From contig CM036255.1 in assembly GCA_020698575.1 (NCBI GenBank), positions 17,324,001 to 17,388,000 on the forward strand: a stretch of 64,000 nt of DNA. Reading direction: 5' to 3'. Positions 1-10,600 of this stretch are shown here, piece by piece. The first letter of the stretch is position 1; each line of letters begins with the position of its first letter. The position numbers were made by a program, and so were the translations under genes. This stretch comes from Bostrychus sinensis. Taxonomy: Eukaryota; Chordata; Actinopteri; Gobiiformes; Eleotridae. Under the pieces are notes generated by a model. The model was not told the origin of the DNA and ran no database searches. It saw only the letters and a program-made list of their open reading frames with translations.

Positions 1-1327
1 AATTATGAGTTATGGCTTAATACAACACAACTGAGAAAGAACATGCCAATAGCCTTTGTGACAGTGCAAATACATGTGAATGTCCCTTACACAAACATTT
101 AGCATTCCGCGCAACATGCTAGTTCTCAGAAAAGTTCACTTAGCAGCTCTGAGATACAGCTTCTGTCTTTCCCGAGGACCAAGTCAGATGGAAAGCACTA
201 TGAAGGATCTACCACTTTCACTTGGATCGAAAAGAAGCATTTAACAAAAGATATTTTAGGATCTTTTTGCACTAGTTAAAGTAAGCATTGTGGAAAAGTA
301 TTATGCATTGTCACAATTGTCCAACATATACAATAAATAACCATTGGTGACACCACAAGACAAAAGTCTTTAACACCATGACACCGACAGAAAGAAACGT
401 GAGTAAAATGAGATTTGAAGAGCAGAGTCTGGGCTGAAAATAAGTTTCCATTGTGTTCATCATGTGTTTTGAGTTTACTCCCACTGGGTGCTGCTCCATG
501 AACATAGTCTCTGTAGTGGGATAAGGACTTCACTTCCTGTTTCTTTCTGAGTTTACAGATCGGTACATCCTTTAAATGTGCACTGGGCAAAGGTTTGTAT
601 CTTCTCCAAGAATCCTTCCTTTGACATCACTCTGGGAGACCACTTTGTATTTCCCAGCCCACTGACCTGGATATTATTACAAGTGAGAGGGAAATAACAG
701 CTGGCTCTGCCTGCAATCTGCTGCACATCTGCCTGTTCATGACAGTCTGTGGGCCAGAGATCCAGTCCATCTCTCCCTCTCTCCAGGCAGCACTTCTGTC
801 TTAATTTCTTGTACTTAAATTTTTACAAAGGGTAGAGAGGATGTTGGTATTCAGCTAAGCAGTAATATTCACTTGGTATGCTGATGTCTCTAGGTTGGCT
901 CTTCCCATTTCCCAGCAGATAGAATTAAGTTAGAAATGGCAAATAGAAATTGCTTGAAATAGGTGGAGATCACATACATGTCAGCTATCTGTGTTTAAGC
1001 TCTTTATATTTACAGAATAAAGAAAGATAAACTACAATGACATTAACAACAAGTACAACAACAAACAGACAACAAGAGCAAGTGTAACAATAAACGGGCG
1101 GCAATAGTTGAATTCATTCATTTAAAACAAAGAATATCTTCATGTTTAAGTCATGGCAAGTCAATATGACCTGATTATAAACATCCTCCTACTTCTATGA
1201 CTACAAGAAAGGCGCCTTCTATTAGCCGCATTAGCTTAGCATCCCTGCAGGACCTTAAAGACAGTCATGCTGTGTGTGGGTAAGGGGCTGGTGGTGTCCC
1301 CCTGGGTCTTCATGCTCTGTGAGCGTG
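1..1327 (-). other. runx1t1: runx1t1 3' untranslated region (probable)
   Basis: This follows the TAA at 1328 and has no convincing coding potential on either strand; the minus-strand frames at 276-590 are random. Reading the minus strand I see no canonical AATAAA or ATTAAA in this stretch, only a TATAAA variant at about 1003-1008. The transcript end therefore probably lies beyond base 1, or uses a variant signal. No transposon is evident, which fits a UTR. Confidence 0.6.
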
Positions 1328-1648
1328 TTAGCGTGGTGTGCCATCCAGGGCAGAGGAGGATGGGGTGCTGGGAGTGGATGAACGCGGGGTAGCAGCCGGA
1401 GGGGTAGCGGCTGGGCTGCCCGTCCCGCTACTGGGGGTGCAGGCTGATGAGCTAATGGGGGCAGGGGTCTCTGATCCTGGTACCCCTGCCTGCTGCTGGC
1501 TGGCCTGCTGCTGCTGGGCCTGGAGGGTCTGTCCACAGACATGGTGGTGCTTCTCCCAGTCCTTGTGCTGGCAGAACGAGCCGCAGTACCGAGCTGTGTT
1601 ACAGCCACTGCACGTCTCACTGGCTTTGCGTCCACAGTTCCAGCAACT
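1328..1648 (-). CDS. runx1t1: runx1t1 coding exon 11 (MYND zinc finger, C-terminus)
   Basis: Acceptor TTTCTTTCAG before 1648 and stop TAA at 1328-1330. MYND ligands in order are Cys495, Cys498, Cys506, Cys509, Cys515, Cys519, His527 and Cys531; all eight are present. MYND binds the PPPLI-type motif of NCoR/SMRT. Downstream is a Gln-rich insert (LQAQQQQASQQQAGVPG) followed by a Ser/Thr/Pro tail ending DGTPR. The tail is somewhat longer than I recall for human RUNX1T1. Confidence 0.97.
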   Translation of the reverse strand, partial: SCWNCGRKASETCSGCNTARYCGSFCQHKDWEKHHHVCGQTLQAQQQQASQQQAGVPGSETPAPISSSACTPSSGTGSPAATPPAATPRSSTPSTPSSSALDGTPR

Positions 1649-4600
1649 CTGAAAGAAAACATAAGTCAACTAAAATGTGTAATTGACTTCATAATCCTAG
1701 TGGCTTAAAATCTCTAGATAGTATTTAAAGCAAAATGTTACACATTAAAAAGTAAAACTGACAGGGCAGCTGTCTATCCACAATACTCAAACTTTTCTAA
1801 TGAAATTAATGTCAGAGACACAAGCCATAACTCCTTCACACTTGACTGATGAAACGTCAAGGTCTCCTATAAAGATTATCAAATGAGAGCTCTTTCCTTT
1901 ATCTTCTCACAGTCGAATAGGTAGCACTTTGCTAAACATGTAAACTACTCTGTCGGAAGAACTGAGGAGGTGAAAGTCATTGAAAATGCTTCATTGAGCT
2001 TGTTTTGCTCATGATTTGCTCCATTAACGACACATTTTTGATCTTTGAATACTGATGTACAGGTGTATCTCAATACATTAAAATACTGTGATTAAGGGAT
2101 TTTTTTCAGTTAATTTCAAACAAGTGAAACAGATTCACTGCATATTTCAATCATTTATTCATTTAAATCTTGATGACTGTGGCTTACAGTTTATGAAAAC
2201 CTCAAATACAGTCTCATAAAATTAGTGAAAAAGTTAACAATCAACAATAACAATCAACTGATGAGACTCTTTAGTCTGGTTCAGTAGGCTACACAAGAAT
2301 GGGAAAGACAGTCTTTGATACATCATCTGTCTAATTATACAATAGCAAAAAAGTTGAACACCATATAGGGAAAATATCTTCCAAATTTGTACAGATCTTT
2401 ATAGGGCTGTGTATGAAGTATTACCTCACTGGAGTCCTCTTGTTGGTTGATGATGGACAGGGCGTCTTCAGCGGCCTGTCTCTTGGCCTCAGCGACCGTG
2501 CGCTCCATCTTGGCTCTCTCGCTGCTAATCATCTCATGGGCCTTACGTTCTGCTTCGGACACGGCCTTCTGGAGTTCGGACATGGCCTGCCTCTTCACCT
2601 CATTTACTGCCTCTTCTGGAAAGAGGGAGGACACAGAAGAGGTCAAGCCCCTCGAACCTGCAATGTAATGTTCAGCATATCATCCAACAGTAGTCATCAT
2701 TCAAAAAATACAAATATCATGAGCTAAAAAAGACAAGAGTTGGCATAATTTGAAGGCCTTACAAATATGCAAATCAACAATGCAAAAGGAATTACGGGCC
2801 TTAGAAGGGGGAACATCCAGATTAGAAGCAGGTCTGACAGAGACATACACAGACAAATCATTCACCCTGATATTCATTCACTAAGGGCAATTTAAAGTCT
2901 CCAGTGGACCTATAAATGCATGTCTTTGGACGGTGGAAGGAACCACAACCTCCCACTGAGAGTTAACCACTCTGACACAGTACACCCCCCCCCCCCCCCC
3001 CATTTACTTTAAGCTAAGAATATTTGCAAATTAAGTGTATCCTAATCTAATTCATGTCATCTGTTTAAGTCCTCAAAACTAAAATTAGAATGATTAAAAA
3101 TAAGCATGTTTTTCTCTTTCAACTTAAAAATATCCTCGAGACAACAGTGCAAGCCAATTAATCCCAGGTAATGACTCAGAAAATGTGCTTTTAAGCAGGA
3201 GCAGCGTGTTATTTTATACTTGTTTAGTGGCATAAATAACCTTGCTGTGCGGGTGTTAAGCGCTGGAATTCCATCTGAACGTCAAAGTGAAAGGAGAGCT
3301 TTTTTTGTTTGCTCCCATCAAGCCGGTAACTTGACTAATTGTGTATGCAAATCAGGCAATTTATATTTAAATTATGCATTTCCATTGTGATCCCAGAGGC
3401 CCATGCGGCGAGGGGAAGTGGAAAACCGGTAGGACACTGTGCAAGGTACTTGAATATTTATCACCAACTGTAAACATTTTGCCCATTTCAAACAGATGTA
3501 TTCACCACCGCGGTTCATTGTGTTAAAAAATTCTATTTTACAATCCTCACGGGTTGTATTTAAATCAGCCTCTCCACAAACAGGATATGTGTGACTGCGG
3601 TGATAAAGACAGTGAAAATACAGAGAAAAAGTACTGCTTAAAGCCAGACAAATTAGTTTTATTTGACTTAATTGTGTGTTTAGTATTACAAATGCTTAAA
3701 TAGATTTTTCAAGCATTTTTTCCCCATTGCATCATGTGATATGAATAAAAGTCATTTTTTGACCTCAGTTGCAATGTGATAATAGCAATAGTAGCAACTA
3801 ATAGTAGCAGGGGTCAGTAGTAGTAGTAGTAACAGCATTACTAGTATCAGTAGTAGTAGCAGTAGTAGTCGTAGTCATATTGCAGTAGTTATGGTAGTAG
3901 TAGTGGTAATAGTAGTATATTTTGAAGTAACAATTCTTTTTCTTGAGTACAAAATAATGAAACTTAGAGAGGTAAAGGTACAGCTTAATGCAAGACAAAT
4001 TATTTTATTTTTATTTGACTTAATTGTGTGTTTAGTATTACAAATGGCTAAGTAGTGTTTTCTGAGCTACATTTTTTGGGTGGGTTTGTCTTTAACTTAA
4101 AGTACTGCCTGAAGTTATGGACCGTGCCTGTCGTGTGATATATGCCTGGTGCATGGAATTGTGATTACACACCAAATGCCTTAGATGGAAGATTGATCAA
4201 AGCGGGCGAGGAGGAGGAGAGGAGTGGAGAGCAGGCCCGGTCCCGATGGTGATGCTCAATTCAATTTAAATGCATATTACTTGTTCGGAGTATCTCACAC
4301 ATCATGCTTGGTCAAGCAAGGGGACAATTTCTTTTCTCTGAGGGGTTTAAAAGCAGATATACTGTATCGCTGATGGGGAATACAAAGTGGATTCCTCAAA
4401 CACCGACTGATCCCTGATCAGAAATTCTTGCACTTTTTTTTGCAATGGCCATCATCAAAGTTGTAACTATATAATTTTATTTGCACAGTTAATTTACTTG
4501 TGCTAAAACAAGACTGGACTAAATATTTGAGGAAATGTTACTTTTTAGAATCTCTAAATTAGATTTTTTTTTCTCAGTGGCTAAATGGGTAGTAGTAGAA

Positions 4601-7600
4601 ACAGTAATACTACCAGCAGCAGCAGCAGTAGTGTTAGTTTTAGCAGCACTATTAGCAGTAATAGTATTAGTGGTAGTTGTAGTATGTACTGTCTATTAAA
4701 CTTTAATACGTTTTTTACATTTGCTCAAGTAACAATTCCGATAAGTACTTTTACTACTACTTCAGTAATCATGCTTAAAAATTACAGTACTCTTTCTTGA
4801 GAACACACTTATCATTATCTAAATCTGATGTAACCCAACTTTCTACAGATAATGTATTTTGCTTTTATTAGGTCTTGGTTGAGTGGAAAAGCTGCTACAT
4901 CTTCACCACTAAAGGGATTAACCACAGCGCCAACAGCAAGAAGATATTTTTCTAGCTACTGTACTTACTTTGAACTGTTCAATGACTGGAGCAGCTGCTA
5001 AAGGCATAGACTTGACTGGTGCAGTAAAACTGTGTTACAATCTGACATCATTTTTGAATTCTGCAAAGTGTGGTAAAACTATGTGTCTGGTGTAGCTCAT
5101 ATAAACATGATTTTTTTTTTTACCCTTTTTTGTGTCAGAAGGGCAGGAGGTTTAAAGCTTTCATCTTTTCCCAATGCCTCAGTCATCAAGAAGACATTTA
5201 TAACAAATCTCACAAACTGCAAATATAGTCACAGATAAACTGTAGAGGTGTCATGCTTACCAGCTTTTTTCCAGATCTCTTCAGGAACGTAACCAGACAC
5301 AGGCCGGTGCAAGAGGATTTCTAAAGTGACACAATTAAAATTTATTTTAAATCAAAATATAAATCTACATTAGGGCTGCACAATATATTACAAGCTTATC
5401 ATTGTCACAGTATCACAGTATGTCACAGTAAAAACTTCAGTTAAATAATGACTGAATGATTTTGTCCTAATTCAGTCCTTAATTTGGTTCAGACCTAGTT
5501 TAGTCCTGGTTCTGACCCAACGATACCTGTTGTATTGTTCTCCTGTGATGCTGGACTCTGCTGCCTGGATTGCCCACTAGGGGCGCCCTTCTTGAGTTCC
5601 TCCGCATCACTGTATCTTCTGATCCAGTAGTTGAGCTCCTCCCGGTCGGCCTCCTGGCACCTACGCAGCACCGTCAGCGACCGCCGCGTCTTCTCCACCA
5701 TGTCCATGATGCAGTTCAGGAGCTGTGGGTGACAGTGTATAAGAGCTGAGATTAACCATTGAGATCACACATTTTTTTACATTTTGCATGAAGATTAAGT
5801 GTAAAGCTGGGATGGTAACTGGGATCTTCTAATTCAGGGGTAAATGCTGTATGTATAAAGCCACTATGTTGTTTTATCGCACAACAGTGAAGAATCCATA
5901 ATAACTAATAATTTGTTCCTTTACTGATTTTTTTGGGACTTTCTTCTTCTAATAGCACAGAAAAAATTCATGGATCCAGAAAGTGTTCAGGAGCCACCTC
6001 AAAAACTTCAATTTCTTCCTGGACCCATTACTGACCTTATCTGGGAATGTTATAAAAATCAGACAATACTTTTTGAGCTATCTTCATAACAGTCCAAATT
6101 GACAAATCAACAAACCGACCAACCTGGGCAAAAAATATAATATTCTTGGTGGAAGTAAAAATACAACCAAAAGTAAAAAGTACTGTAAAGAGTAATGTAT
6201 AAACTCAACACTTTACAATGGATAGAAAATACCAGTTTACTTATTTGTGTTGGGGCTATACAAAACTGCCAGTTAGCTATGGTTAGTTACTGTGCCAGAG
6301 ATATTGTGTTGTAGTGTAGTATAGTAATAAAAATGTTATTACTTTTCTTACATGGTCAAGGTGCTTCCACTCCTCTGCCCACTCTCGGTCCGTCAGCCTG
6401 TGGTCAATCACTTCCTCCTGCCTGGAGCCTGTATGCATACCTGCACACATTTACAGACAAAAGTACACAATGAGCACCATGTCACACAATACTGGAGCAT
6501 TACTTCATTGCTCTGTTTGTTGCATCATTCTTTATTTTCCAACCTCTTGTACTGGCATTTAGAATTTCTCTTCTCTTCTTGAGGATAGCACTGTACTTCT
6601 CGTCCAATACATCAGTCAGAGACTTGGTAAATATTTCCCTAAGTCCTAACCTCTTCTTAGGAAAAATGTATGTATATGTAATGTTTTACACTAAAGGGGA
6701 AAGGCAATTTAAATACTGGAAGTATTGTAATATTTGATTTGCCAGTGCACAGTCCTATTTTACACTTACTTTTTGCACGTTACAGTGTTGCTCTTATCTT
6801 TTCAATTGTCACTGTCAAACTATGAGAACAGGACACAATATAATGAGGATTTTTAGTCTTTTTGAAGTGGTCTATAAAACACTGAGAAACCAGGCAAATG
6901 ACGTTAATCTGATGTAACCACTGTAACTATCATTTTAATACAGAATCTGCTTTGTTTTCTTTTGTGGAGCTCATTGCCATCCAAATAGTTGCTCTCACCA
7001 ATGGGCCTGGCTCTCTCGCGGATCTCTCGATGGTTGGAGGCGGGGTGTCTGTAAGCGTCCCGGTAGTGATGGGCTATCGCCATGTCGTCCAGTCTGTAGT
7101 GCTGTGGTGGGAGGGGGCCGGGGTGAGGGAGGCCATTGGGTTGGTAGGACAGACCGTTGGAGGGGCTGAAGCGCTGGGCTGGACTGATGGTGCAGGGCCG
7201 TTTGCTGGGGTGAACGTCTGGATGAAGAGTGCCGTCCCGCTCAAAACCATTCTCTTTGGTTCTGTAGGGAAAAAAAAAAAGTTATGTAACAGGCTCATAT
7301 TACAATACCAGAAACCAATTTAGCCATTAAGATCAATTATTATTTGCTAGTATAACAGCTTGGCTCCATCTTGCAAGGTTAAATATATAGCACCTGCACT
7401 TTTACTTGAACCGGTGATCTTCTAGCTCAGGGGTAAATTCACTATCTATTGAGCCACAAAGTCATTATCACTCACAGTGGTAAAGAGTCCACTTAACGTC
7501 TTGTGTCTGGATCCAAACAGTGTTCCAGATCCACACCAAAATTCTATTTCTCTTCTTTAATTTTAGCCTTTCCCTTCTGGGGTCATCACAGCGAATATTC

Positions 7601-10600
7601 TGCCTCCTAGACTGCAGTGATTTACATATACATAGATGTGGCATAGGATTTTTGCCAGATGCCCTTCCTAATGTACGATCTCCATTTATCCAGTCTTAGG
7701 ACTGGCACTCTGGCTTGTGACCCCCCACAAACAGAAATCAAATATTAAGTCAATATTGCTGCTTTCCACGTGAACTGGACTATGTCCATTCATATACCTC
7801 CATGCTCCCTCACACAGCAACCAAGCCAGCGCACACATCCTCTCTCAAGTAGCTTTCCGGGGATCAGGTGGATTTTTGTTGGCTGCTTGTGAAGATGAAT
7901 GTGTCCAGGTGTGTCCATGCGTGCGTCTACATGTGTGTCGTTGTGTGTGTTCCCCGCTCTGTCAGTTCACACTTAAATCTTGCCAGCCTTCCCCCCACTG
8001 TCTGCAGTTCCCGGCTCTCCTCTGTCTCCTCGTCCTCCCATCCCTCTCACACGAACAGATTGAACTTCTTAATGAGCTGTTTTTATGGGCTCCTAATGCT
8101 CTTCCACAGCTCTCCATATGTTCCTTCCCTCCATCCCTCTGTCTTTCTCTGCTTCCCTACACTCATCTATCCTTATTCTTCTCTCAAGTCTTTTCTCTCC
8201 TGCTTTCCTGCGACAACAATCCTTCTGTCTATAACCACTAAAGATACAGTATCTACAATAAGTGTGTGTAAGACCCACTGAAAGCATCTAGATTGGCTTA
8301 TGAATAAATGTATAGTATTTGCATATGCAATAGAGGTCTACATACAGCATCGGCTCTGCTTTGCTTGGAGTTAATTGTGTATTGATTTGGCATAGGTTTT
8401 AGACTGAATGCCCATCCTGATGCAATTCTCTACATTTATCTGGGCTTGGGATTAGCACAAAGAGTACACTGGCTTGTCACCCCTGGTAAATGGATCTGCT
8501 GTTCAATCAGATAATTTTCCATAAAAGCACTCTAGTATTTTAGCTCTACACATGTTTACCAAAGAATAACCTTTTTACTGTCTGGTTATGATTACATTAC
8601 TGGACTTTTAGTGTATAATGCACAAGTAGTTGTGGTTTCTTGAAACATTCACACTACTTTGGTGGTTTCTAAATTACTTTTGACAACAATGCAAACCACA
8701 GTGCAGTCTTGGTTGTCCACTGGTGTTGTGTTGACCAATATTGTTTGAATACTTTTTATTCATGAAGACACGCTTATTCTTCCTTTTCTTTTTCTACAGT
8801 GAATCATCTGTCTCCCTATCCTCTGCATCCTCTCACCACCAACTAATTTCATGTTCTCTTTCACTACATCCATAAATCTCCTGTTTGGCATTCTTCTAGT
8901 CCTTCTACCTGATAGTTCTTACCTCAGCATCATTTTACTGATATAGTCACAGTGTCCCCTCTGTGTATGTCCAGACTATCTCAATCTGGCCTCTTTGACA
9001 TTATCTCCATGGATGCATGAAGATAATCCAGCCACAGATGGTCACAAGCCAGTCTACTCTTTGTGCTATTCCCAAGTCTGGATAAATAGTGAGGATTGTA
9101 TCAGGAAGGGCAAACTACAAAAAACTACAAACTAAAATAAATATGTAAATCACTGCACGCTAAGAGGCACATGACGACACGTGGCGACCATAGGGAGGGA
9201 AAGACAAAAGAAAAGACTAAAAAGAAAAGACTAATTATTTGCGTAACATCGTTTACCAAAAATTTTACAAATGCAACAGCTTAAATAAGTGTGTGGTGAA
9301 ATAAAATATCGAAATTCATACTCTTTAAGTGTAGGGTTGTATTGTCTTCCTCAAGCCACAACGCTCATTATTATTTTAGAGTTATTTTAATGCTAGACAC
9401 TTATTCATCTCCATATTTTTGCTTTAGCCTCATGTCCTACTAGAAAACATATTGCCGTTGCTCTCTGTTGCTAAGATATTAATCAGCAGCCCATCGACAG
9501 TGTGTGTGTAATTACAGATTCCGATTCCGATATTCCCACGCAGGGGCTCCAATAAGCGGGAACGCTAAGCCGAGGTAAGCAGAAAGCAAGAGGTGCTTAG
9601 CCAGCCGTATTGGTGCTGGAGACTCATCTGTATGTGTTATCGGCCCATCTCCCAAGACACACACGCATGCACAGCCAATGAGCTGCTATCTTCTACCTGT
9701 CTTCACACGTGCACATTCACACAAACACTACGTTTCCTCACCGAATACAGATGCCTACTTACTTTTTCTTCCTGTCTATAGATTTTGCACACCTTTTCCC
9801 CTAAGCTCACTCCCCTATGCACAGGGCGGCCCACAAATATGCAGGACTTACAGAAAAAGTCACAGTTGGGGGAGAGGAGAGGTGAAAATTATTAATATGG
9901 TGTTCGGCATTTTTGTCCCTCAGCAAATATAAAAAGTACATTTTCCTATCCCGCTGCTTATATTAAAAAAATGAGACCCCCAGGGGAATCACTCTTTATT
10001 TCAAAGGCTCACATAATGCTTGCAGTACAAACAATATGCTTGAATCCACAAACAAGGCACAAAAACATCTGGCTTATAAGTTGCTTAAAACTTTCAAATA
10101 AATGGTATCAGCATGTATCTGTGCATTTATAGCTTTTCTTATTAAAACATAACAACACAAAACTTGATAAGCAATATGTTAACAGGCTTAAAAATATGAT
10201 GCAAGTTTTTGGTTACGTTGCAGCTGGAGTGCCGAAATATTTCCACATAAAGCAGGGAGTACGCAGACTTCAACTTTCAGCAATCATTCTGCTGCTATAG
10301 AAAGGCTGCTATGCAAGGTGTTTTTGCCATTTACATTAATATATTTCTCTTCAGTTTCTCTCACTGTTTGTCCATTCAAGTGGGCACAATGAGTCACTAC
10401 CCAAACATAACCTTTATATGGTATAAGATACACACATGCCAACTGTCCACAACCAAGTAAATATTTAGACTTTCTTCTTCTAATTGACAAGTTTGATTAA
10501 ATGTAAATTAAATATTCATTCCTTCAACCACAAATATGTTCTCCCTGTATTAACATAGGTTCTTTCTCACTTCCAAATCCTCCCACCATCTAAAGACATG

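Larger units (their letters stand above)
2616..5260 (-). other. runx1t1 intron 9
   Basis: 2.6-kb intron holding the triplet arrays, the repeat-free block at 3160-3420 and scattered AT-rich sequence. No additional exon is seen. Confidence 0.8.

Noticed and set aside
1255..1662. 135-residue minus-strand frame rich in Arg/Pro
   Set aside because: It is the alternate frame of the MYND exon; the true frame has all eight zinc ligands and the correct splice phase.
2413..2727. Plus-strand 104-residue frame
   Set aside because: Antisense of the NHR3 exon, with no family match.
6431..6442. Alternative acceptor (CATACAG) nine bases inside exon 7
   Set aside because: Using it would remove three codons after G|GT and break the match to human PMGLHGTRQ. 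The upstream acceptor fits both phase and protein.
6952..7323. 123-residue plus-strand frame
   Set aside because: Antisense shadow of coding exon 6.
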